DNA of 64,000 nt from Ilyomonas limi. Lineage in GTDB: Bacteria > Bacteroidota > Bacteroidia > Chitinophagales > Chitinophagaceae. Position 1 is the stretch's first letter. Every line of letters begins with the position of its first letter. Positions 1-8,831 of the stretch are shown here, piece by piece. The DNA is taken from assembly GCF_005233845.1 (NCBI RefSeq), contig NZ_SZQL01000018.1, positions 1 to 64,000 on the forward strand, given 5' to 3'. The notes beneath the pieces are model-generated. The model searched no databases. It was not told where the DNA came from and worked only from the letters and a program-made list of their open reading frames with translations. Position numbers and translations under genes: made by a program.

Positions 1-124
1 TATAAACCGGTAAACTTATTATTTTTGACAACTGCTTTTACAGCAAACTATACAACACTTCGCCAGCAAAACAGGTGGTCAATTTGCCACGAAATCACCT
101 GGTCAACTTCTACGAAATATCCAG

Positions 125-2935
125 GTGCTTGTAAGGCAGTATAATAATCAAAATTTTAAAATAAATAAGCCCTGTTACATTCAATATGCTTTTAAACAAC
201 CATTTACCTGCCGTTCAATAAAGATCAAATCAAAAGGTTATAATTATCAGGCAAACCGACTGGTTGTAGAAACAAGTAATGATGGTATTCATTTTCAACA
301 GTTAACAAGGCTTGTTCCGCCACGCACGGGATGGGAAGACAGCAGCTCGGTTACGCATTCGGTTCCTGCAACTACCGCAAAATATTTCCGTTTTGTTTAC
401 AATAATGAAGGTTCGGAGCCCGGTGCAGAAGACATTGATGCTGCCAAATGGAAACAATCATTGAGTGTGAAAGAAATAACGTTGTCATCAGAACCTTCGA
501 TCTACCAATATGAAAGTAAGAATGGGGAAGTGTGGCGCATTAGCAAAAGTGGCAACGAGCATCAATTGCCGGATTCAGTTTGCGTGCCACTTCATTCTAT
601 TATAAACATAACAGCTCATGTGGATAAAAACGGAAGATTGAAATGGAATACTCCTGAAGGAAAATGGGTAATTTTAAGAATAGGCCATACATCAACGGGT
701 TCTACGAATGCAACCGCTGGTGGCGGCAAGGGACTTGAATGTGATAAGTTTGATACAGCAGTTGCTGCATTGCAGTTCCGTTCGTGGTTTGGTGAAACCA
801 TACAACAGGCGGGTCCTGGCCTTGCGAAGAAAGTTTTATCCATTTTTCATGTTGATAGCTGGGAATGTGGCAGTCAAAACTGGTCGCATGCATTTCCTGC
901 AGAATTTAAGAGAAGGAGGGGCTACGACCTGATGGATTATCTTCCTGCCATGGCGGGCATTCCTGTTGAAAACAACGAAGTAAGTGAACGTTTCTTACAT
1001 GATATCCGGCAAACAATTGCGCAACTGATCGTTGATAATTTTTATGGTACAATGGCTGAGCTTGCACATAGCGCTGGTTGTACATTTAGTGGCGAAAGTG
1101 TTGCACCAACTATGATGAGTGATGGAATGCTGCATTACAAAAAAGTGGATCTGCCAATGGGCGAATTCTGGTATAACAGTCCCACACACGATAAGCCAAA
1201 TGACATGTTAGATGCCATTTCCGGCGCACACATTTACAACAAACAAATTGTACAGGCAGAAGCGTTCACTACTTTAAGAATGGATTGGACTGAATCTCCA
1301 GCGACTTTGAAAGCTACAGGCGACAGAGCATATGCAATGGGCATTAACCGTTTTGTATATCATGTATATACGCACAATCCTTTTACAGATCGAAAGCCGG
1401 GCATGACATTAAATGGCGTTGGCCAGTTATTTCAAAGAGATCAAACCTGGTGGAAGCCGGGAAAAGCCTGGATTGAATATGCACAACGCTGCCAGGCATT
1501 GCTACAAACCGGAAAGCCGGTGGTGGATATTGCCGTTTTTGCAGGCGAAGACGTACCGGTAAGAGCAGTATTGCCAGACAGGTTGATGAAGGTTTTGCCG
1601 GGAATTTTTGGTAAGGAAAGGATTGAAGCTGAGACCAAAAGATTAGCAAATAAAAACAGTCCGATAAAAGAACAGCCTATGGGTGTTTATGCTTCGGCTA
1701 ACATTGCTAACCCAAAGGATTGGGCAGATGCTTTAAGAGGCTATAAATACGATTCATTCAATAAGGATGCTTTTTTACACACCATTGTAAAAGACGGTAA
1801 AGTTGTTTTTGAAAATGGCAATGCATATAGTGTACTTGTATTTCCAGGTTCGATGAAAATGAATCCGAATGGAGGATCTATGTCGCTTGAAGTTGTAAGA
1901 CACCTTGATACATTACTGCAACAAGGCGCTACAATCATATTGCCACCTGATGCACCAGCAAAAACTTTCAACCTAAACATTGATAAGGACAAGCAATTGC
2001 ATGCGCTTATACAATCAGTATATCAACAACAAAATAAAAAACGGTTTATTGCTCCATGGCAGCAGGATGATTTTGTATCAACCGGTATACAACGTGATGT
2101 GGAAATACATGATGATAAAAACGCCTCAATGACTGATTTTGCATGGACACATAGGAGAGATAATGATGTAGATATCTACTTTATTTCAAATCAAAAAGAA
2201 GAAGAAAGGTCAATCAGCATTTCATTGCGCACAAAAGGAAAAGTTCCCGAAATATGGAGTGCTGTTACAGGCTCAATAAATAAAAATCTTACATGGAAGT
2301 TTACAAATGGCAGAACAAATATCTCGCTGGACGCAGCCCCCAATCAATCCTTCTTTATTGTATTGGCAAAGCCCGCAGGCACAATAACATCGAATAACAA
2401 GATCGCATATCAGTCAAAAAAATTATTCGATTTAAACAAGAACTGGAAAGTACAGTTCGATACCGGTTTTGGTGGCCCGGAGCAGGAGATACAATTTGAT
2501 TCATTAACAAGTTGGACAAAAAGTTTAGACAGCAGCATAAAATATTATTCCGGAACAGCTTCTTATCATCAAAATTTTATATTGCCATCATTGGATACAA
2601 ATCAAAACAGCTATTATATACGGCTTGCCGGCGTGCATGATCTTGCAGAAGTAATCATCAATGGTAAATCATGTCGTATAACCTGTACTTATCCTTATCA
2701 GCTCGACATATCAAACGCTTTGTATAAAGGCAACAATGATATTATCATTAAAGTAACTAACACATGGCACAACCGGCTTATCTATGACAATAGCTTGCCC
2801 AAACAACAACGCATTACCTGGACGAATGCTCCATTCCGTTTGCAAGGTTGGCCACTAACACCTTCCGGTATTACAGGCAATATTTCAATTTTTATTGAAT
2901 CAAAAAACAGTGATCTCCGTGCGAATAGCAAATAA
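125..2935 (+). CDS. GH106 alpha-L-rhamnosidase, 5' end incomplete
   Basis: This is a glycoside hydrolase family 106 alpha-L-rhamnosidase, an exo-enzyme that removes rhamnose from rhamnogalacturonan side chains. Visible landmarks are the discoidin-like stretch at the N-terminus (about residues 15-125), the segment GKWVILRIGHTSTG, and the barrel motifs SGESVAP and QAEAFT, which carry conserved glutamates. A C-terminal jelly roll (about 810-930) resembles a GH2 sugar-binding domain. The protein is 936 residues whereas GH106 enzymes usually exceed 1,000, and no signal peptide is present. The GTG at 125 is therefore probably not the real start: the gene begins left of the window. The frame used here has a stop at 26-28, while the other two forward frames over 1-118 look partly coding, so a frame break near the edge is likely. 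It is convergent with the minus-strand genes that follow. Family assignment is firm; the start is not. Confidence 0.85.
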   Translation: MLVRQYNNQNFKINKPCYIQYAFKQPFTCRSIKIKSKGYNYQANRLVVETSNDGIHFQQLTRLVPPRTGWEDSSSVTHSVPATTAKYFRFVYNNEGSEPGAEDIDAAKWKQSLSVKEITLSSEPSIYQYESKNGEVWRISKSGNEHQLPDSVCVPLHSIINITAHVDKNGRLKWNTPEGKWVILRIGHTSTGSTNATAGGGKGLECDKFDTAVAALQFRSWFGETIQQAGPGLAKKVLSIFHVDSWECGSQNWSHAFPAEFKRRRGYDLMDYLPAMAGIPVENNEVSERFLHDIRQTIAQLIVDNFYGTMAELAHSAGCTFSGESVAPTMMSDGMLHYKKVDLPMGEFWYNSPTHDKPNDMLDAISGAHIYNKQIVQAEAFTTLRMDWTESPATLKATGDRAYAMGINRFVYHVYTHNPFTDRKPGMTLNGVGQLFQRDQTWWKPGKAWIEYAQRCQALLQTGKPVVDIAVFAGEDVPVRAVLPDRLMKVLPGIFGKERIEAETKRLANKNSPIKEQPMGVYASANIANPKDWADALRGYKYDSFNKDAFLHTIVKDGKVVFENGNAYSVLVFPGSMKMNPNGGSMSLEVVRHLDTLLQQGATIILPPDAPAKTFNLNIDKDKQLHALIQSVYQQQNKKRFIAPWQQDDFVSTGIQRDVEIHDDKNASMTDFAWTHRRDNDVDIYFISNQKEEERSISISLRTKGKVPEIWSAVTGSINKNLTWKFTNGRTNISLDAAPNQSFFIVLAKPAGTITSNNKIAYQSKKLFDLNKNWKVQFDTGFGGPEQEIQFDSLTSWTKSLDSSIKYYSGTASYHQNFILPSLDTNQNSYYIRLAGVHDLAEVIINGKSCRITCTYPYQLDISNALYKGNNDIIIKVTNTWHNRLIYDNSLPKQQRITWTNAPFRLQGWPLTPSGITGNISIFIESKNSDLRANSK

Positions 2936-3022
2936 CAAGACTCCACTTAGCCTGAGATTAAAATTTAAAGCTTCCTGATACGATGTACTTAGACTAGAAA
3001 TTTAGAGATTTTTAAAGGATGA

Positions 3023-3904
3023 CTACCTATTTTGAAACACCCTTTTCATATACGCCGTATTAGCGCTATAGTTTCTTTTTACATTTTTAGGGTCGTTGGC
3101 ATCTCTGGAGCGTTCAATAACCAACCAGCCGCTCCAGTGCCATTTATCAAGTATCGCCTTTACTTTATACATATCAATTTGTGGATCATTTTGCAGCCAA
3201 ACGCTATCTTTGTTGGTGCAATGTATCTGGCAAATCCGGTCTTTACCTAAGATCTCCATCTCCTCGTACAAATCGCGGCCAGCAGTCAAAGGAGTCTCAA
3301 AATTGAAATAGATTTTTATAGCCGGTGAACCAATATCTTTTAGCAACTGCACTTCCCCTTTTGCATCCAACGATGTTTCAATGCCAATAATAACACCTGC
3401 TTTTGCTGCCATCGCGCCTATCCTTTTTAAACGGGTAACAACTGAATCTCTTACATCAGGATTTTTTACTAAATCGCATTGAATACCCATTGGTAAAAAA
3501 GCAATGTTGATATGCATCTGCTGCATGGTGAGGATGCAATCAGCAACAGTACTATCTACATTGGGACGGTTACAGAATGATTGCGAATAAAAGCCGGTCA
3601 TGCCAATGGAACAAAACTGGATATCTAATGCTTTTGCCTTGTTTAGATACTGCCCGCGAACGGAATCTATAGCCAGCTTGTTATCGAATGTAGGTCTGTT
3701 GCCAAGCCCACCCATGTCAATCTCCACGCCATCAGCACCAAGGTCTTTTGTTAACTGTAATGCACTCAACTTCTGACGCTTTAATAGCATCAGGTCAATT
3801 AAACCGATCTTGTATTGCTGTTGTTTTGTCCCCGTTTGCTGTGCAGTACTACAACCACTCATTAATACAAACACACAACAGATTATTACTGCAAGCAGCT
3901 TCAC
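3023..3904 (-). CDS. Sugar phosphate isomerase/epimerase-like lipoprotein (AP endonuclease 2 fold)
   Basis: This 293-residue protein has a xylose-isomerase-like TIM barrel. A lipoprotein signal (VLMSGCS, cysteine near residue 18) predicts export and membrane anchoring, which is unusual for a sugar-phosphate enzyme and suggests it acts on free sugars or oligosaccharide ends. Barrel features include an EIDMGG strand near residue 60, GIETSLD near 175 and an IHCTN segment near 230, giving plausible metal-binding Glu and His residues. It follows the STN-esterase gene with a 4-bp overlap (3901-3904), so the two are probably co-transcribed and work on the same substrate. Similar exported isomerase-like proteins are common in Bacteroidota polysaccharide loci but mostly uncharacterised. 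The reaction cannot be named from sequence. Confidence 0.72.
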   Translation of the reverse strand: MKLLAVIICCVFVLMSGCSTAQQTGTKQQQYKIGLIDLMLLKRQKLSALQLTKDLGADGVEIDMGGLGNRPTFDNKLAIDSVRGQYLNKAKALDIQFCSIGMTGFYSQSFCNRPNVDSTVADCILTMQQMHINIAFLPMGIQCDLVKNPDVRDSVVTRLKRIGAMAAKAGVIIGIETSLDAKGEVQLLKDIGSPAIKIYFNFETPLTAGRDLYEEMEILGKDRICQIHCTNKDSVWLQNDPQIDMYKVKAILDKWHWSGWLVIERSRDANDPKNVKRNYSANTAYMKRVFQNR

Positions 3905-5304
3905 TGGTTCTTTTTTAAATTATTAAAAATGGCTTCGAGTTGATCATAACCATGTATTGCAGTGGCTGGTAAGTCTTTCCCATCCTTACCAAATACAAGC
4001 ATAGCATCCGTCTTCTCAACAGTTATTCCATGCTCATTAAAGTTCCCGGCAGCATCTAACAAATGTGTTGAATCGAGATTAAAATGCCTGGCTATAAAAT
4101 GATATAATGCCTGTCGTTTTGAGGGTCCGTAATCATGACCTTCACCGGCTAAATGAACATTTTCAACATTGTTTGCTGCGCCATAATAACTATACATTTT
4201 TTTCAGGTATGGAAATTCGATTTGGGGTACATGATCGGTCCAGTCGCCACCATCCGAAACAATCAACTGCGGACGTGGTGCCGCCATAGCAGCTATTTCG
4301 GGGTTATTGGTGCCGCCGCCGCAAAGGTGTATTGGCATCCCAGTTTCGCAAGGGCAGCCGCCATACATATAACACGACAGCATAACCACCGGCGCACTCA
4401 ATTTAATGCGGTCATCCAAAGCAGTAATCAACATCGTTTGGCTGCCGCCGCCTGAGGCACCACTGATCGCTACACGGTTGGTATCTGCATCCTTTAACGA
4501 TAACATATAATCCAGTATCCGAATACTGCCTAATGCCTGCACCGCCATAGCAAGCGGGCGGCGATGATCTGCTTCATTGAATTGTAACAGAGATTCATTC
4601 CAGGCAAACAAATCATAGTCTATTGCCATGCAACCCATCTTCGCCAGCATGGCACAACGTCGCTGGCAATCGGGACGATAGCGATGACCACCGAAATGCC
4701 CGTCAGGACTTAATACAACCGGTATTTTTCCTTTGATTACAGCAGGTTTGTATAAAGAGCCGCAGATGTACACGCCGGGCAATACTTCAAAACCAATATT
4801 TTCTATAGTATAACCATCCATTTTTCTTTTGTTGGTGATAATCGGTTGTGAAGCTGGCTTTGGCGGGAGTGGCGATAGCTGCAACGCTTTATACATGCAG
4901 CTTCTTAAGGAGTCTTTGCGCAGCTCCCAGCTTTGCTGATCGTGATATTGTGCGGATAAATAGTCCAGTTTTTCTTTGCCATCTACAACAGAAGTTCTGT
5001 AATATTCGTAAGCCTTGATCTTATATTTTCCCGGATCTGTTTTTGCCGCCACTAAATCAAGTGGTGTGAGCATATTGCTCAATGTTTCATCTACATCTGT
5101 TCTATATCGCCAGTCGGCATACGTTAATGTTTTGCCTGTTACCAAACTATCAGGATAGCGAATGGAAATATTGAAACGTTTTTCCACTTGTTTCAACACT
5201 TCTGATAAAGGCTTTTTGTATTGCTCATCGGAGTTTTGTTGTGCAAAAGAATTTGTAGCTATTGCACATAGAAAGAGTATCAGTATAAAAAAGTGCTTAT
5301 TCAT
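3901..5304 (-). CDS. Secreted alpha/beta-hydrolase (acetyl-esterase type) with N-terminal STN-like domain
   Basis: A signal peptide (residues 1-21, ending SFAQQ) is followed by about 70 residues (29-98) that read like an STN or FecR C-terminal domain: KPLSEVLKQVEKRFNISIRY, then an LTPLDLV turn. From about 165 it becomes an alpha/beta-hydrolase of the acetylxylan-esterase/dienelactone-hydrolase type. The nucleophile elbow is SGASGGGSQ (Ser284) and the catalytic His is in GEGHDYGPSKR (His390). Several cysteines lie near 311-328 (CYMYGGCPCE...HLC). The likely role is deacetylation, or another de-esterification, of pectic oligosaccharides in the periplasm. An STN-type domain on a hydrolase is unusual because it normally occurs in TonB-linked transducers and secretins. 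The gene overlaps the downstream isomerase by 4 bp. The substrate is unknown. Confidence 0.75.
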   Translation of the reverse strand: MNKHFFILILFLCAIATNSFAQQNSDEQYKKPLSEVLKQVEKRFNISIRYPDSLVTGKTLTYADWRYRTDVDETLSNMLTPLDLVAAKTDPGKYKIKAYEYYRTSVVDGKEKLDYLSAQYHDQQSWELRKDSLRSCMYKALQLSPLPPKPASQPIITNKRKMDGYTIENIGFEVLPGVYICGSLYKPAVIKGKIPVVLSPDGHFGGHRYRPDCQRRCAMLAKMGCMAIDYDLFAWNESLLQFNEADHRRPLAMAVQALGSIRILDYMLSLKDADTNRVAISGASGGGSQTMLITALDDRIKLSAPVVMLSCYMYGGCPCETGMPIHLCGGGTNNPEIAAMAAPRPQLIVSDGGDWTDHVPQIEFPYLKKMYSYYGAANNVENVHLAGEGHDYGPSKRQALYHFIARHFNLDSTHLLDAAGNFNEHGITVEKTDAMLVFGKDGKDLPATAIHGYDQLEAIFNNLKKNQ

Positions 5305-5344
5305 TTTTTATATTTCGTGTTAAGTATAGTGTTACATTAATATG

Positions 5345-6094
5345 TTTAGAATAGAAAAAATCTTTTTGGATGCTGTTGAGATTGTAATTGTTTTAAAATG
5401 TGATTGCTTACATATAGTTTTTGTTTGTCATTTTTTTCTTGATAAAAAAGTAACCAAAAAATCAAGGATGGCAAGATCGCTCCGCGCGTTTTCCGGGCCT
5501 GCGTCTCCACTCTGCCTAAAGCGCATCTTTGTTTTTGGCTGGATGGTTCCGCTAACGAAAATGTTATGTGCACTTGTGTTCATTGGCCCCACTGAAATTG
5601 AAATTAATTTATTGTAATAGTGCGTTGAGTCTTCAATATAATAATCCCTTTGAGTAGTTGAATTAATGAAGTTTATTAATACAGTACCAACTAAACATTT
5701 CAGGTTATTGCAGGTTAGTCTCCAACCAAAATGAAGCGATTTCTTCAAAACGTATTTAGCTGACAATCTACTAAACACCACCTACTGTTTACGCTACCTT
5801 ACAACTTTTGATTTACCAGCTAATGCCAAAGGCAATCCCATCCATCCACTGCGTATTCACGAAAGCCGCAAGTAACACTTTGTTATCCAAACCAACTACC
5901 AAGCAGTAGAAATCCCTCTTAGACAATATGGAGGCGTTGGCCCGGCAAAACGCGCGGAGCGATCGTGTTTGCCTTGAACTTTTTTGTTGCTTTTTTCTTT
6001 TAAGAGAAAAAAGCAAGACGACAACTTAGTGTAAGCAAGCACACTTGAGAGCTTTAGAAGCATACAGCATGCAAAACAGGTTTTCTATTCTAAA
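5345..6094. repeat. Large palindromic dispersed-repeat element (two inverted copies)
   Basis: This gene-free stretch between the esterase and the aldolase is an imperfect inverted repeat about 750 bp long. The outer ends are a perfect 14-bp inverted repeat, TTTAGAATAGAAAA at 5345-5358 against 6081-6094. Inside, GATCGCTCCGCGCGTTTT at 5475-5492 is matched perfectly by its complement at 5947-5964, and similarity continues on both sides of each block. Short frames in the two arms give related peptides (SLRAF... on both), which I read as a by-product of the repeat and not genes. TAATATG occurs just outside both ends (5338-5344, 6100-6106). The right end abuts the aldolase stop codon. No transposase is present, so it resembles a MITE-like or repeat-pair element. 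I see nothing else in this gap. Confidence 0.75.
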
Positions 6095-6098
6095 TGTA

Positions 6099-7079
6099 CT
6101 AATATGCCAGTTCATTTGTATGCACAGGCTCTATTTGTAATCTGTTGCACCAGCTTAAAAAATTATCATATATCTCATCCAGTGTTCCTTTTTGCTGCGG
6201 CGTTAGTGCCAGTGCATGTGCCCTGCTGATGGTGCGCACCGGCAATCCCCGCTTTTGCAAAAAATATTTTGCGCTCATGGGATATGCAATATGAATCAGT
6301 GGGTCCACTCTTGTCAACTCCGATTGAAGCCAGCGTACTTCTTCCTGTTTATCGGGGTTGGTGGCATTATTACACATCCACACTAAAATTTCAGGATAAA
6401 AATTTCCTGAAATAGAGGACATACCTTTTGCGCCCATCTGCAAGGAATACATAGCATTGGGTGTATGTGCATCATAAAACTCCAGCGTATTGTTATTTTT
6501 TGCAACTGCCAATTTAGCTTTTACCTGTTCCAGTTCAATAGAAGTATCTTTATGATAAACGAAACGGTTGGTGTCCAATAAAGTTTTAAAGATATCGGCA
6601 CTTAAAATTCTTTTGTAGGGAGCAGGACATTCATATAAGCCAAGCGGAATATCATCTGTAAGTTGGAGCATTGTTTCAAAATTGCGCAGCAGCACTTCAT
6701 CATTATCTTCCACTTTTGCATAATGCCCGGTAATCAGTATTCCTGCATCAATACCGGCATCATAAATCTTTTTGGTAAACTCCGCTTTATCCTGAATGGT
6801 TAAACCAAAAGAGCTGGTTGCTACAATAGGTACACGACCATTTACATATTGTACCACATGCTTTGTAAGTTCCAGCCGCTCATCTTCGGTTATGCTGTAC
6901 ATTTCGCTGCTGAGGCAGTTGGCAAAAAAACCTTTTACGCCTGCAGCTAAATAAAAATCAATCAGTGCTGATACTGCGTCCAGATCAATCTCCGCTTTCA
7001 AGTTGAACGGCGTAATCATTACCGGAACAAATTTTTTTTCTGTCGTGTTCATATACATATTTTTAAGCTCCAAACCCAT
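6099..7079 (-). CDS. DHDPS/NanA-family aldolase or dehydratase
   Basis: This is a class I aldolase-fold enzyme of the dihydrodipicolinate synthase/N-acetylneuraminate lyase family, which forms or cleaves alpha-keto acids via a lysine Schiff base. The Schiff-base lysine is Lys177 in VYHKDTS and the catalytic tyrosine is Tyr149 in GLYECPAPYKR. The usual GxTGE pyruvate-binding loop is replaced by CLSSE at 55-59, so the substrate probably differs from the textbook members. The first ATG (7079) gives nine extra residues; the ATG at 7052 (MNTTEKKF) is an equally good start. It lies 26 bp after the SSS symporter gene and was probably cotranscribed with it. Given the pectin setting, 2-keto-3-deoxy sugar acids (for example KDG-, Kdo- or Dha-type) are plausible substrates. 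That is inference. Confidence 0.8.
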   Translation of the reverse strand: MGLELKNMYMNTTEKKFVPVMITPFNLKAEIDLDAVSALIDFYLAAGVKGFFANCLSSEMYSITEDERLELTKHVVQYVNGRVPIVATSSFGLTIQDKAEFTKKIYDAGIDAGILITGHYAKVEDNDEVLLRNFETMLQLTDDIPLGLYECPAPYKRILSADIFKTLLDTNRFVYHKDTSIELEQVKAKLAVAKNNNTLEFYDAHTPNAMYSLQMGAKGMSSISGNFYPEILVWMCNNATNPDKQEEVRWLQSELTRVDPLIHIAYPMSAKYFLQKRGLPVRTISRAHALALTPQQKGTLDEIYDNFLSWCNRLQIEPVHTNELAY

Positions 7080-7105
7080 GAAGGGGAATATAATAAATAT
7101 TCATC

Positions 7106-8698
7106 TCATACCGTTTCTTTAAATTCTTCATTCACCACCATTCTGCTTCTTTTTCTTTTCCCTGCCGTTAATAACAATCCTACTAAAAAGATAGTTAAGG
7201 TGCCCACTACAACAATCATATTCTGATGTAATGGATTTATTAAAAAGGCATATTTAGCAGGAATGCTGTCCGAAAAAGTCATCCATAAGATTACCATAAC
7301 ACCAATGATGGTTGCGGTAAATGCTTCATGTCCTGTTGCTCTGCGGCTTATAATGCCCAGGAGAAATAACCCCAGCATGCCGCCTGCAAAAATGCCGGAA
7401 AGCTGCCACCATATATCGAGTAAACTTTTTACACCAATCATCGCAATGCCTGTGCTCAGCCCCATCAAACCAAACACCATAGTAGAAATATACAATGCAC
7501 GTAATTTTTCTTTTTCAGTTGCAGTTGGATGAAAGTACCTTTTATAAATATCCATTGTAAAAACGGTTGCAGATGCATTCATTCCGGAACTGATGGTGCT
7601 CATGGCTGCAGACAAAATAGCAGAAATAATAAGCCCCGTAACACCGGTAGGAATCTGGGTAACCATAAAATGAGGCAATACTTTATCGCCGTAATCAGCA
7701 GGCTTTAAGGTGGAAGCAAGCTGTGTGATTTCAATGGAGGACGCAGTTGTTGAGAGCCTTTCACCTGCCACCTGTTGCTTTACGGTTTCAATCAACTCGG
7801 GATGAACCTGGTAATAGGTAAACAAAGCAGTACCGATGATGAAGAACAATAAGGAAACAGGAACATATAAAGCCACACTTAACCAAACTGATTTGGATGC
7901 CTGCTTTGCAGATGCTGCCGTATGGTACCGCTGCACATAATTTTGGTCTATGCCAAAATTATTGAGATTCATAAAAAACCCATAGAACAACACCACCCAG
8001 AATGTAGATTCTGTGAAGTTGGGCGAGAAACTTCCAAGACTGAATTTTTGATGGCTTTGTGCAATTGTAAATACTGTTTTAATGCCACCAGGAATGCCTG
8101 CAATCAAAAGGTAAAGAATTAACAGCGCACCTAACGTTTTAATCACCGCCTGAACAACTTCTGTCCATATCACAGCTTCCATTCCGCCCAAAACGGTATA
8201 GAGAATAATGCATACGCCAACTACAATCATAATGACAGACATGGAGTAACCCGTTAATGCCTGCAAGCTTAAAGCAATACCAAAAAACACAGAGCCGATG
8301 CGTGCCAGTTGCGTCAATAAAAAGCAAATAACGGTATAGGTTCGTGCCCAGGCACCAAAACGTTTTTCAAAATGTTCATACGCCGAAATGTTGCCCGACC
8401 TTCTATAAAACGGAACGAAATAACGTGAAGCTATCCACGCAGCTGCGGGCATTGAAATACTAAAAACAAAAGCGTTCCAGTTGCTGCCAAATGCTTTGCC
8501 CGGCACGCCTAAAAAAGTATTGCTGCTTAAAAAAGTGGCATAAATAGAAAGTCCTATTGCCCAGCCGGGAATAGTGCCCGATGCTTTTGTAAACTGCTCC
8601 GGGTTTTTGTTTTTTCGCATGAAATAAAAACCTACCAGCACCATAGCAGCGAGATAAATTAAAATGATGGTAATATCCAATATGGGCAAATTATTCAT
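7106..8698 (-). CDS. SSS-family sodium:solute symporter
   Basis: This 530-residue inner-membrane protein has about 13-14 hydrophobic segments and typical sodium/solute symporter features: an N-terminal helix MNNLPILDITIILIYLAAM, GWAIGLSIYATFLSSNTFLG, and GGMEAVIWTEVVQ around residues 170-185. The family moves sugars, sialic acids, proline or other small molecules with sodium. It is followed 26 bp later by the DHDPS-family aldolase, and the Asp-box propeller gene lies 133 bp upstream. By analogy to nanT-nanA pairs, this suggests import of a monosaccharide acid that the aldolase then cleaves. The 133-bp leader (8699-8831) shows no clear promoter or operator. The substrate cannot be read from the sequence. 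Confidence 0.85.
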   Translation of the reverse strand: MNNLPILDITIILIYLAAMVLVGFYFMRKNKNPEQFTKASGTIPGWAIGLSIYATFLSSNTFLGVPGKAFGSNWNAFVFSISMPAAAWIASRYFVPFYRRSGNISAYEHFEKRFGAWARTYTVICFLLTQLARIGSVFFGIALSLQALTGYSMSVIMIVVGVCIILYTVLGGMEAVIWTEVVQAVIKTLGALLILYLLIAGIPGGIKTVFTIAQSHQKFSLGSFSPNFTESTFWVVLFYGFFMNLNNFGIDQNYVQRYHTAASAKQASKSVWLSVALYVPVSLLFFIIGTALFTYYQVHPELIETVKQQVAGERLSTTASSIEITQLASTLKPADYGDKVLPHFMVTQIPTGVTGLIISAILSAAMSTISSGMNASATVFTMDIYKRYFHPTATEKEKLRALYISTMVFGLMGLSTGIAMIGVKSLLDIWWQLSGIFAGGMLGLFLLGIISRRATGHEAFTATIIGVMVILWMTFSDSIPAKYAFLINPLHQNMIVVVGTLTIFLVGLLLTAGKRKRSRMVVNEEFKETV

Positions 8699-8831
8699 TG
8701 AGTATTTTTTGTTCGCTACTAAGTTACAAAGTCATGAAGCAGTGTGATTACAACTTGGAATCTTTATGTTATGATGGCAAAAATGGTCTTATCTATATGG
8801 CGTTATCAGTACCGTTGCCGGTTAAATAAAA

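Noticed and set aside
5342-6016. Three ORFs in the 5.3-6.0 kb gap read as small genes
   Set aside because: They lie in the two arms of an inverted repeat, give related peptides only because the arms are related, and have no signal, domain or spacing of a gene.
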